6,096 nt of DNA from Gammaproteobacteria bacterium (GTDB lineage: Bacteria > Pseudomonadota > Gammaproteobacteria > SZUA-229): the NCBI GenBank assembly GCA_029287815.1, contig JARFQK010000043.1, positions 1-6,096 of the forward strand. Direction: 5' to 3'. The translations under genes were made by a program, and so were the position numbers. A model generated the notes under the pieces. That model was not told the DNA's origin. It worked only from the letters and a program-made list of their open reading frames with translations, and searched no databases. Positions within the stretch are counted from its first letter, which is position 1. Each line of letters begins with the position of its first letter. Positions 1-5,345 of this stretch are shown piece after piece.

Positions 1-184
1 ATTCCGGCCCGAAGCGGTTACACCATTGCCGAATGGATTCATACGAGACAACAATGCCACGTTCGGCCAGAAGATCTTCTACATCCCGAAAGCTCAGACA
101 AAAGCGATGATACAACCAAACTGAGTGACTGATGATTGTGGGAGGAAATCGGTATCCACGGTATAACTGCTTGGCATCTTTCAT
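1..184 (-). CDS. IS6-family transposase, N-terminal 61 residues (runs off the window)
   Basis: Reading from ATG at 184, the protein starts MKDAKQLYRGYRFPPTIISH and continues with VWLYHRFCLSFRDVEDLLAE and RGIVVSYESIRQWCNRFGPE. This pattern (GYRFPP, then W-Y-R-LS-R-VEDLLAERG, then VSYE-IRQW) is the N-terminal helix-turn-helix region of IS6-family DDE transposases, which bind the element ends and catalyse replicative transposition. The catalytic DDE domain would lie to the left of the window. An in-frame TAA sits just upstream (near 204), so the ATG at 184 is the earliest start. No strong Shine-Dalgarno is visible, as is common for transposases. Whether the full transposase is intact cannot be told. 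Confidence 0.85.
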   Translation of the reverse strand, partial: MKDAKQLYRGYRFPPTIISHSVWLYHRFCLSFRDVEDLLAERGIVVSYESIRQWCNRFGPE

Positions 185-225
185 GCTTGTAGTCTGACCG
201 ATTTACCGCGAACTTGACAGCACCC
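1..225 (-). mobile_element. IS6-family insertion sequence, transposase-proximal end (partial)
   Basis: On the minus strand a sequence beginning GGGTGCTGTCAAGTTCGCGG (from 225 downward) lies about 40 bases before the start of an IS6-type transposase. This resembles the terminal inverted repeats of IS6-family elements, which often begin GG and contain CTGT a few bases in. To its right the reading frame belongs to an unrelated gene, so 225 or a base or two either side is the junction. The rest of the element and its other end lie outside the window, so the inverted repeat pair and the expected 8-bp target duplication cannot be confirmed. If a duplication exists, the copy on this side would be about 226-233. 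Confidence 0.65.
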
Positions 226-386
226 TCTGCACCAATCAGGGGATTTTTCTTTGCAACCTTCTTGATCTCGGAGACAGCTTCGCGAAGACGCTGACACGCC
301 AGCTTTGACGCCTTCCAGCTATACGCGCCAGCCCTGAACCGCGAGTGGAAAGTCCACTTGTGCGTACTAACGGCCACTACCCTCAA
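226..386 (-). pseudogene. 5' fragment of a conserved hypothetical gene, interrupted by the IS6 element
   Basis: The frame starts at TTG 386 (GTG at 377 is an alternative), only 2 bases after the stop of higA, so it was probably co-transcribed with the toxin-antitoxin pair. It encodes about 53 native residues: KWTFHSRFRAGAYSWKASK, then LREAVSEIKKVAKKNPLIGA, then EG. From memory, this resembles the N-terminus of a conserved proteobacterial hypothetical family with an arginine-rich start and an EAVSEIKKVA-EGAV segment. The function is unknown. After EG-A-V the frame runs into the IS6 end and continues only as meaningless translation to 39. The apparent 115-residue ORF is therefore a chimera. The 3' part of the gene should lie beyond the other end of the insertion. 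The start codon is uncertain because no ATG is available. Confidence 0.6.
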
Positions 387-388
387 AC

Positions 389-691
389 TCAGGCGGCAAT
401 CGGTTTAGCCTTCTCTATCCGTGCCCGTCGCTTTGGTGTGTTAAGCGCTTTCCACAGCTCATTGCGCTGCTGAAGATTCAACCAAAAATCAGCTGAATTC
501 CCAAATACGGTCGCCAGCATCAGTGCCGTGTCCGCCGTGATTGCACGGCGGTTGGTACATAACTCATTCACGGTTTTTCGGCTGACTCCCATTGCTACTG
601 CCAGTTGTCCCTGAGTCAGCGCCATGGGCACGAGAAACTCCTCGGTAATCATCTCACCGACACTGACGGGTTGCCGTTTTGTAATATTCAT
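389..691 (-). CDS. higA: HigA-type antitoxin (XRE-family HTH), partner of the upstream HigB
   Basis: This 100-residue protein is a HigA/VapI-type antitoxin. It begins MNITKRQPVSVGEMITEEFL and has a helix-turn-helix at about residues 26-50 (LTQGQLAVAMGVSRKTVNEL followed by NRRAIT). The family-typical helix containing TALMLATVFGNSADFWLNLQ follows, then a basic tail (PKRRARIEKAK). Members of this family neutralise the HigB mRNA endonuclease and repress their own operon. I chose ATG 691 over the GTG at 703 because GAGG lies 6 bases before it and family proteins start near this point. GTG 703 would overlap the higB stop as GTGA. The gene follows higB in the toxin-first order normal for this system. 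It looks intact. Confidence 0.9.
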   Translation of the reverse strand: MNITKRQPVSVGEMITEEFLVPMALTQGQLAVAMGVSRKTVNELCTNRRAITADTALMLATVFGNSADFWLNLQQRNELWKALNTPKRRARIEKAKPIAA

Positions 692-699
692 AGCCTGCC

Positions 700-996
700 T
701 CACCGATAATCGTGGTTATCCAGATAGATGTCCTGGGCCTCGCCACGTTCGCCTGACCAGATAAAGACCAACCGCCATTGCCTGTTAACGCGAATCGAAT
801 GCTTCCCGGCCAGATTTCCCCTCAACTTTCCAAAATGATTGCTGGGAGGCGACCGTAAGTCGAGATCACAGGTCGCGTCATCGATTAACTGCAGCTTTCG
901 AAACAGTCGGTCTTCGACTTCAGCGGGAATTTTCTTGCTGGTTTTATCTTCCAGATAAAAATTTCTCAGCCAGCGGTCCCGAAAACTTTGAATCAA
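700..996 (-). CDS. higB: HigB-type toxin, RelE-superfamily mRNA endonuclease
   Basis: The 98-residue protein reads MIQSFRDRWLRNFY at its start. It has the family blocks LRSPPSNHFGKLRG (about residues 47-60) and HSIRVNRQWRLVFIW (about 66-80), and ends DIYLDNHDYR. This is the classical small HigB (RelE fold), which cleaves ribosome-bound mRNA. The basic and aromatic residues in the conserved blocks (K57, R69, R72, R75, the final Y and R) match what the family uses for RNA binding and cleavage, though I assign no catalytic residue with certainty. TTG at 996 is the preferred start: AAAGGAG ends 7 bases before it, and MI(K/Q)SF is the usual family N-terminus. The open frame extends upstream to 1050 but lacks family similarity there. 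The gene is intact and heads the operon with higA. Confidence 0.9.
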   Translation of the reverse strand: MIQSFRDRWLRNFYLEDKTSKKIPAEVEDRLFRKLQLIDDATCDLDLRSPPSNHFGKLRGNLAGKHSIRVNRQWRLVFIWSGERGEAQDIYLDNHDYR

Positions 997-1021
997 TGGC
1001 AATCTCCTTTCACAAAGAGAT

Positions 1022-1050
1022 ACTGTAACGCACATGGTTACTTTCTGCAA
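1022..1050 (-). promoter_or_regulatory. Candidate promoter of the left higBA operon
   Basis: On the minus strand, TTGCAG (1050-1045) and TACAGT (1027-1022) are separated by 17 bases, the ideal sigma-70 spacing. They lie just upstream of the strong AAAGGAG at 1010-1004. The hexamers match consensus only partly (TTG of the -35, four of six at the -10). The -10 overlaps ACAGTA, which recurs in the palindrome at 1179-1190, so this could be part of an operator for HigA autorepression. This is inference only. Confidence 0.35.
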
Positions 1051-1178
1051 GTAATTGACGTGGAAAGTGTAGATACATGCTTAGCGGGGAAGTCCGACCT
1101 TCTCCACGAGGAAAATTACGAAAATAATTTTATTTTCAGTAAGTTATGTAGTCATTACGCTGTCATTAGTTTCAGAAT

Positions 1179-1190
1179 AACAGTACTGTT
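1179..1190. promoter_or_regulatory. Perfect 12-bp palindrome AACAGTACTGTT, possible operator
   Basis: AACAGTACTGTT is its own reverse complement. It lies about 180 bases upstream of higB in the gene-free stretch. Its half site TACTGT recurs at 1021-1026, inside the candidate -10 of higBA. Two sites sharing a half-site motif would fit a dimeric HTH repressor such as HigA. The distance from the promoter and the small size leave chance as an alternative. Confidence 0.3.
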
Positions 1191-1215
1191 TTTCTGAGAC
1201 ACTGTGCTGGATTTG

Positions 1216-1239
1216 CCGGAATCCGGATTGCTCCAGAGC
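1216..1239. repeat. Two adjacent short palindromes before the left 96-bp repeat
   Basis: CCGGAATCCGG (1216-1226) has perfect 5-base arms around one base. GCTCCAGAGC (1230-1239) has perfect 4-base arms around two bases. They end 18 bases before the left 96-bp repeat. A similarly placed pair with different sequence precedes the right copy (5346-5369), which suggests that the fold rather than the sequence may be kept. Confidence 0.5.
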
Positions 1240-1257
1240 GCTTACAAATCTCCCCCT

Positions 1258-1353
1258 CGATACCATGCCAAGCTAAATTTTTATCTCATGTTATCGAGGT
1301 ATGCTGCCCTGCTACACGCAACAAATACCATGAAAAATACCATGTTCAGAAAA
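1258..1353 (+). repeat. 96-bp direct repeat, left copy, with ATACCATG motifs and hairpin arms
   Basis: This sequence recurs at 5386-5481 in the same orientation and the same length, with 14 mismatches by my count. It contains ATACCATG at 1260-1267, an inverted copy with one change at 1287-1294 (CATGTTAT), and forward copies at 1325-1332 and 1337-1344, the last two 12 bases apart. The first two form the arms of an inverted repeat: CGATACCATG against CATGTTATCG. In this copy it extends outward to 13-base arms (1255-1267 and 1287-1299) with one mismatch and a 19-base loop. It ends 28 bases from the last codon of the frameshifted methyltransferase and marks the left border of the four-gene block. 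Candidate roles are a recombination site, an array of binding sites for a dimeric protein, or a small non-autonomous element. Confidence 0.9.
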
Positions 1354-1381
1354 TGATACTACTCGCTCTGTAAATTGCCGG

Positions 1382-1498
1382 TTAATGCTCAGTGCCCTGC
1401 ATTGCCTCCTTACGTGCAATTACTGAAAATATATGCCAATCGTGCGTCTCTCCGCCAATTGATTCGCCTGTCGTTCTGTATTCGGTAAAGTTAATGGA
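1382..1498 (-). pseudogene. Displaced C-terminal segment of the small methyltransferase (shifted frame)
   Basis: Read in the frame one base ahead of the preceding CDS, this stretch encodes 38 residues to TAA at 1384-1382, including INFTEYRTTGESIGGETH and DWHIFSVIARKEAMQ. The pattern HWHIFHVIARK after a GFE block is the normal C-terminus of this class of small methyltransferases, so this is the real end of the protein. It is cut off from the rest by a one-base frame change at the AAA run 1501-1499, where the main frame meets TAA at 1493-1491. Skipping one A there joins the two parts without any stop. It could be a true mutation, a sequencing or assembly error, or (less likely) a frameshift used in translation. 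Confidence 0.75.
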
Positions 1499-2054
1499 TT
1501 TCGAATCCGTTCAGCATTTCTCTGACCTGCTTTTGTGTTGAAACCCAAACCTCTGACCAGAGCGCTTCATTGTTATTGTTTGGGCTAGCCATTGTATCCT
1601 CCGGGCCGAGAAAGGAGCTAACAAAAATACCTCCCGGCAATAGCGATGCTGTAATCCTGAGCCACGCTAAATGCAATTCATCCTCAGGACAGGAGTATAA
1701 ACTGGCATCCGCCACGATCAACGAGGCTCGCGGGTACTCAAAGGTAGTAAATGTCGCCTGTGACAAGAGAACATCCTTGTCATCGCCAAACCGCTTTTGG
1801 CATCGCGCTATGGATTCCTGCTCCATATCGAAGGCATGCACAATAAACCCTTTGGAGCGCAGGAATGCGATATCGCTTCCGGCGCCACAACCGCAGTCAA
1901 TGGCGACCCGGCTCTTATCAACCCGGCTCTCATCATCCCTACTCCCATCAACGCCGCTATCATCAACCAGCTTAACCGCCAGCCTGAGATCATCCCGGGT
2001 TTCCCGGTTTGATGTGGCGTCGTAGTATTCCAGGATTTCTTTCGAGGGCGTCAT
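1491..2054 (-). CDS. Class I SAM-dependent methyltransferase, C-terminus lost by frameshift
   Basis: From ATG 2054 the protein has 187 residues. It starts MTPSKEILEYYDATSNRETR and carries SAM-binding motif I VAIDCGCGAGSD (about residues 50-61) with an acidic residue ending the next strand (VHAFDME, about 75). Later strands are LIVADASLYSCP and LLPGGIFVSSFLG. This is a stand-alone small-molecule-type methyltransferase with unknown acceptor. The last shared family element before the stop is LNGFE; the conserved tail continues in the next frame (1498-1382). A five-residue tandem repeat sits in the linker before motif I. Start choice is uncertain. The frame stays open upstream to a GTG at 2123, and an ATG at 2162 overlaps the regulator's stop but opens a different frame that ends early. 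It is probably translated after the regulator gene in one operon. Function is likely impaired unless the frameshift is an error. Confidence 0.75.
   Translation of the reverse strand: MTPSKEILEYYDATSNRETRDDLRLAVKLVDDSGVDGSRDDESRVDKSRVAIDCGCGAGSDIAFLRSKGFIVHAFDMEQESIARCQKRFGDDKDVLLSQATFTTFEYPRASLIVADASLYSCPEDELHLAWLRITASLLPGGIFVSSFLGPEDTMASPNNNNEALWSEVWVSTQKQVREMLNGFEIH
1906..1965. repeat. 15-bp tandem repeat, four degenerate units inside the methyltransferase gene
   Basis: Plus-strand units ACCCGGCTCTTATCA, ACCCGGCTCTCATCA, TCCCTACTCCCATCA and ACGCCGCTATCATCA run head to tail. The first two differ at a single base and the others are more diverged. On the coding strand they encode DDSGV, DGSRD, DESRV and DKSRV, an acidic-basic linker between the N-terminal helix and SAM motif I. 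The unit is a multiple of three, so changes in copy number would keep the reading frame. Confidence 0.85.
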
Positions 2055-2159
2055 AGACGCTTTAGCCAGCGTATAAATGATCTGGGCATTGCAGAGTTGG
2101 GCGCAGCAGAATTGGTGCGCCACATGGCAGGCTGGTGAAATTCGCCCTGTCGTGAATAC

Positions 2160-3179
2160 TCATGTTGCCTCCAGCGCACGTCGCAGTCCGCGGAAGCGTT
2201 TACGGTACTGAATAGGCGTGATACCTACTTTACGGCGAAACAGGCGTCCGAAAAAAGCCGCGTCTTCATAACCAACTTCCTGCGCGATGGCTTCGACGGG
2301 CGCATCGTCGCTTTCCAGCAACTGCTTGGCTTCCTCAAGACGCAATGTATGCACATACTCGATGGGCGACATGCCGGTTGCCTGTTTGAAGCGGCGAACG
2401 AAGGTGCGTTCGCTCATTCCACTGAGGTGGATCATGCTAGCAACGGGCGATGGCTGCTCATAGCGCTCGGCAATCCAGCTCTGGCAGTGAGCAATCTCGG
2501 CATCGTTTATCTGACGATTGCTCGCCAGCGCGGCATACGGTAACTGGCCCACATCATGCCAGTCGATCAGGAATAATTTGGCGATGTGCATAGCCTCATC
2601 AACACTGACCAGCCGTGCCACCAGATACAGCGCCAGATCCTCCCACGACGTACCGCCGCCCGCCATAATCAGACGTCCGCCTTCACCACCAACGACCAGC
2701 GCGCGATTGGGGTGCACCTGCACGCCCGGATAACACGCCAGCGCGTCGCAATAGGCCCAGTGTGTAGTCGCGTCACCACCGTTTAACAATCCGGTCTCGG
2801 CAAGCAGCAGGGCACCGGAACAGGCCGTAGCCACGATGGCATCGCTTTCATGACAACGGCGCAGCCAGGCAATTTCCGCGCGGTGGGATTCGGTTAATAT
2901 AGCGCCCGGCGCGACTGCCACTTCGGGTACGCAGACCACGTCTGGCATTACGCCGTCATCTTCGTCCGGCACGACCCGAACACCATTGGCCAGTGTGATC
3001 GGTCCTGATCCTCTGAACGACACCACCCGCGGATCGAGCACCGACTCGCCTTCCTTGCCCTCCACCAGACTCGCCCAGTCACGCCCGGCGGAGGCGAGCA
3101 CATCGTACATGCCATACAGGGTCGAAGCGGCGACTTCGGGAATAGCCAGCAATGCAATGCGAGGTCTTTGGTGATCCAT
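2160..3179 (-). CDS. GlxA-like transcriptional regulator: DJ-1/PfpI-like domain plus AraC-type HTH
   Basis: The 339-residue protein has two domains. Residues about 7-185 form a DJ-1/PfpI (class I glutamine amidotransferase-like) sensor domain, with the nucleophile-elbow sequence IVATACSGALLLAETGLL (C120) and ATTHW (about 137-141). Residues about 225-335 form an AraC/XylS DNA-binding domain with two helix-turn-helices: one around MSERTFVRRFKQATGMSP, and the second ending in EVGYEDAAFFGRLFRRKVGI, then TPIQYRKRFR. The length and order match GlxA-family regulators. Whether C120 has any catalytic role is unknown; in this family the domain usually senses a ligand. ATG 3179 fits the family start, although no good Shine-Dalgarno is seen. 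The gene diverges from the Rv2258c-like methyltransferase across 118 bases and overlaps an ATG (ATGA at its stop) on the way to the small methyltransferase. It is the likely regulator of the block. The symbol is left blank because orthology to glxA is not shown. Confidence 0.9.
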   Translation of the reverse strand: MDHQRPRIALLAIPEVAASTLYGMYDVLASAGRDWASLVEGKEGESVLDPRVVSFRGSGPITLANGVRVVPDEDDGVMPDVVCVPEVAVAPGAILTESHRAEIAWLRRCHESDAIVATACSGALLLAETGLLNGGDATTHWAYCDALACYPGVQVHPNRALVVGGEGGRLIMAGGGTSWEDLALYLVARLVSVDEAMHIAKLFLIDWHDVGQLPYAALASNRQINDAEIAHCQSWIAERYEQPSPVASMIHLSGMSERTFVRRFKQATGMSPIEYVHTLRLEEAKQLLESDDAPVEAIAQEVGYEDAAFFGRLFRRKVGITPIQYRKRFRGLRRALEAT

Positions 3180-3297
3180 GGCAGAAATGACCGCTTTTCG
3201 TCTTTTTACGCTTTAGTTTAACGAACTGCCGGGTTCCATACTAGCTACATCCTGGACCGCAAAGGTCTGTTCACAACAAACAAATTGGGAGCCCACT
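3180..3297. promoter_or_regulatory. Divergent promoter region between the regulator and the Rv2258c-like methyltransferase
   Basis: These 118 bases must hold the promoters for both divergent transcripts and probably the binding sites of the GlxA-like regulator. For the plus strand, TTTAAC (3217-3222) and TACTAG (3239-3244) with a 16-base spacer are a weak candidate pair. GACC-GCAAA-GGTC (3255-3267) is a short inverted repeat that could be part of an operator. The plus-strand Shine-Dalgarno GGGAG (3287-3291) lies 6 bases before ATG 3298 inside a small palindrome, TGGGAGCCCA. None of the sites is strong enough to assign firmly. Confidence 0.5.
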
Positions 3298-4395
3298 ATG
3301 GAAACTGCACAACTTAGCCAAACAATCCCGGTTTTTGATGATAAGCGCCAAGCTGAATTCGAAAACCGTTTTCTCCATGCGCTGAACGAAAGCGGCATGC
3401 TGCAACTGGTCTCTCTCGGTCATCGAAGTGGTCTGTTCAACCACCTGGCCGACGGTGAAGCTGTCACCTGTAGCGAACTTGCTGAACGCAGCCAGCTCAA
3501 TGAGCGTTATGTTCGCGAATGGCTCGGTGGTCTGACCGTATCAGGCATTATGGAACACGACGCCGACAACATGACTTACCGCTTACCGTCCGAGCATGCC
3601 TCATTGCTTACCGCTAACGGTGAAGCCAATCTGGCGATATTCGCCCAGTACATGCCGTTGCTCGGTCAGGTCGAGGATGATGTGCTCGACAGCTTTCAAC
3701 ACGGCAAGGGCGTGCCGTATGAAAAGTATCACCGCTTCCATGAAGTCATGGCACAAGACAGCGGTCAGACTGTGCTGCCTGCGCTGTTCGATGCCATTCT
3801 GCCGTTGGCGCCTGAACTGATGGAACGTCTTGAAACCGGTATTCGCGTGCTCGACCTGGGTTGTGGTCGCGGCCTGGCATTGATGAAAATGGCCGAGCGC
3901 TTTCCCGCCAGTCAGTTCCAGGGCTACGACCTGTCACAAGAAGCCATTGCCTGGGCACGCGAGCACGCCAGACTACATGGCCTGCACAACCTGTCATTCG
4001 AAGTGAGAGATCTGTCAGACTTTGATACCACCACGGATGCCGAAGCCTTTGACTTTGTGACCACCTTCGATGCCATCCATGATCAAGCGTACCCACTGAA
4101 ATTATTGCAGGGCATCCGACGCACCCTTAAAGCGGATGGTGTGTACCTGGCGCAGGATATCCATTCATCCAGTCACCATCATCATGACCGTGAGCACCCA
4201 CTGGGACCTCTGCTCTATACCATCTCGATCATGCACTGCATGAGCGTATCTCTGGCACAAGGTGGTGAAGGTCTGGGCACCATGTGGGGGCGCGAGGTGG
4301 CGCGCGACTACTTTAGCCGTGCCGGATTCAGAGGCATCGAAGTACATCAGCTGCCCCACGACATACAGAATGATTACTGGGTATTAAGACCATGA
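3298..4395 (+). CDS. Rv2258c-type SAM-dependent methyltransferase with N-terminal winged-helix domain
   Basis: The 365-residue protein has an N-terminal winged-helix-like dimerisation domain (about 25-105: LFNHLADGEAVTCSELAERS, then LNERYVREWLGGLTVSGIME and YRLPSEH). A Rossmann methyltransferase domain follows (about 180-365). Motif I is VLDLGCGRG (184-192), the ribose-binding acidic residue is D211 in QGYDLS, and motif IV is FDFVTTFDAIHD (252-263). A GxYLAQDIHSSSHHHHDREH segment comes next, and the protein ends LGTMWG...IQNDYWVLRP. This layout and the LYTISIMHCMSVSLAQGGEG-LGTMWG segment match the Rv2258c family, whose natural acceptor is mostly unknown. The histidine cluster HHHHDREH (293-300) is noteworthy and might bind a metal, which is inference. 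The Shine-Dalgarno GGGAG precedes the ATG by 6 bases. The gene is intact and is followed after 115 bases by the monooxygenase-like gene, probably in one operon. Confidence 0.9.
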   Translation: METAQLSQTIPVFDDKRQAEFENRFLHALNESGMLQLVSLGHRSGLFNHLADGEAVTCSELAERSQLNERYVREWLGGLTVSGIMEHDADNMTYRLPSEHASLLTANGEANLAIFAQYMPLLGQVEDDVLDSFQHGKGVPYEKYHRFHEVMAQDSGQTVLPALFDAILPLAPELMERLETGIRVLDLGCGRGLALMKMAERFPASQFQGYDLSQEAIAWAREHARLHGLHNLSFEVRDLSDFDTTTDAEAFDFVTTFDAIHDQAYPLKLLQGIRRTLKADGVYLAQDIHSSSHHHHDREHPLGPLLYTISIMHCMSVSLAQGGEGLGTMWGREVARDYFSRAGFRGIEVHQLPHDIQNDYWVLRP

Positions 4396-4482
4396 TAAAC
4401 AGCTAGCACACAGCATCAATAGAGTTAGTTGCACCGAACACCTCAATCATACCGGCAACCAGAGAAGATGCTGTCTCGATTG

Positions 4483-4499
4483 CCGAGTTTTCGACTCGG
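4483..4499 (+). promoter_or_regulatory. Hairpin overlapping the ribosome binding site of the monooxygenase-like gene
   Basis: CCGAGT-TTTCG-ACTCGG is a perfect 6-base stem with a 5-base loop. Its last two bases are the first bases of the Shine-Dalgarno GGAG (4498-4501), which sits 9 bases before ATG 4511. In RNA the stem would partly cover the ribosome binding site, so it could lower translation. The stem has no T-run after it, so it is not a terminator. The rest of the 4396-4510 spacer shows no gene and no clear promoter. Confidence 0.4.
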
Positions 4500-4510
4500 A
4501 GATAAGTAAT

Positions 4511-5311
4511 ATGTCACAAAGATCTACCCCGAGCGTCATCATTATCGGCGCCGGATTATCCGGCCTGACCACTGCGCACGCACTCAAAGCCAAAGGCATC
4601 AACGCAACGATCATCGATGGTGCATCACAAATCGCCGAGCCGTGGCGCGCGCGTCACCAACAACTAAAACTGAATATTTATCGCACTTTCGCCGATCTAC
4701 CCGGCTTGCCGATGGATCGACAGCACGGCGATTTCGTACCGCGCGACGCGGTGCTCGATCACCTGGAAACCTTCGCCCGCCAACTCGATCTGCCAATACA
4801 GTTCGAGACCGAGGTGCAGCAGCTATCGCGCTACGGCTTGCACAGTCATCCCGATGGCGGTGGCACAAGGCTGGAACGCGATGGCATCTCACCGGCACTG
4901 GATGGCGGTTTTGTCGCCGCAGTCAAGCGCGGCCAGATGCAAATGGTGGGTGAAACGATAGGCTTCGAGACCGACTCTGTTCGCTTGCGCGATGGTGCTA
5001 GCATCAGACCCGATATCGTCATCTGCGCTACCGGTTATCGCTCCGGCCTTGAAACCTGGTTCGCAGACCTCGACGTGCTGGATCAGGATGGGCACCCGTA
5101 CTACGGTGCTGGCGAAGCTGATCCGGATCATCCCGGCCTCTGGTTTACCGGATACAAGGCAACACTGACGGGCTTTTTCGACGCCGCAATCGTCGCCGCA
5201 CAACGAATTGCAGACGGCGTCGTTCTACAGCAGCCGAAACTCGACCAACCAAGCATCGATCACAGTTTCAAGATCACCAGCCCGGCAGCTTCCAACGTAA
5301 AAACCTCTTGA
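4511..5311 (+). CDS. Flavin monooxygenase-like protein (CzcO/YUCCA type) with internal deletion
   Basis: The 266-residue protein has an N-terminal FAD-binding Rossmann motif VIIIGAGLSGLTTAHAL (9-25, GxGxxG) with D36 after the second strand. WRARHQQLKLNIYRTFADLP and FVPRDAVLDHLETFARQLDL follow. Residues 105-235 match the C-terminal part of flavin monooxygenase-like proteins: LSRYGLHSHPDGGGTRLERD, PDIVICATGYRSGLE and HPGLWFTGYKATLTGFFDAA. Relatives are usually about 370-450 residues. Between EVQQ (104) and LSRYGL (105) they have roughly 100 more residues, holding the FMO motif FxGxxxH and a second GxGxxG/S fold for NADPH, and neither is present here. The join is in frame, near 4815-4830. The protein may still bind FAD but is unlikely to work as a normal NADPH monooxygenase. 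The start is supported by GGAG 9 bases upstream. Confidence 0.8.
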   Translation: MSQRSTPSVIIIGAGLSGLTTAHALKAKGINATIIDGASQIAEPWRARHQQLKLNIYRTFADLPGLPMDRQHGDFVPRDAVLDHLETFARQLDLPIQFETEVQQLSRYGLHSHPDGGGTRLERDGISPALDGGFVAAVKRGQMQMVGETIGFETDSVRLRDGASIRPDIVICATGYRSGLETWFADLDVLDQDGHPYYGAGEADPDHPGLWFTGYKATLTGFFDAAIVAAQRIADGVVLQQPKLDQPSIDHSFKITSPAASNVKTS

Positions 5312-5345
5312 CGTGATGAAGAGATTGTCTTTTGTGGATAAAAGC

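Larger units (their letters stand above)
997..1381. other. Gene-free stretch between the left higBA operon and the four-gene block
   Basis: No convincing gene is present. A 69-codon plus-strand frame (988-1197) has no recognisable protein character and largely mirrors the higB start and promoter. The stretch holds the higB Shine-Dalgarno and candidate promoter, an AT-rich portion (about 1115-1145), a perfect palindrome (1179-1190), two short palindromes (1216-1239) and the left copy of the 96-bp repeat (1258-1353). No rho-independent terminator with a clear stem and T-run was found. Confidence 0.7.

Noticed and set aside
39..386. A single 115-residue minus-strand protein
   Set aside because: Its first half matches a conserved protein, but the second half is antisense-like translation of the IS6 end in a different frame from the transposase, so it is a chimera across an insertion junction.
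988..1197. A 69-residue plus-strand ORF
   Set aside because: It overlaps the higB start and promoter, has no family-like composition and no convincing ribosome site.
1325..1344. CRISPR repeat or plasmid iteron origin
   Set aside because: There are only two tandem octamers per site with no spacer series, no cas genes and no rep gene in the window.
1216..1353. Integron attC site
   Set aside because: The repeats and palindromes suggested a cassette array, but I could not find the paired RYYYAAC and GTTRRRY core boxes at the ends. A four-gene block in two orientations is also unlike a typical integron cassette.
1570..2025. A 151-residue plus-strand ORF
   Set aside because: It is the mirror of the small methyltransferase, whose minus-strand translation shows clear SAM-binding motifs.
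2055..2123. N-terminal extension of the small methyltransferase from GTG 2123
   Set aside because: The added 23 residues, rich in Cys and Gln, do not resemble related proteins. It cannot be excluded because the ribosome site of ATG 2054 is weak.
3746..4096. A 116-residue minus-strand ORF
   Set aside because: It lies wholly inside the Rv2258c-type methyltransferase gene and has no protein-family character.
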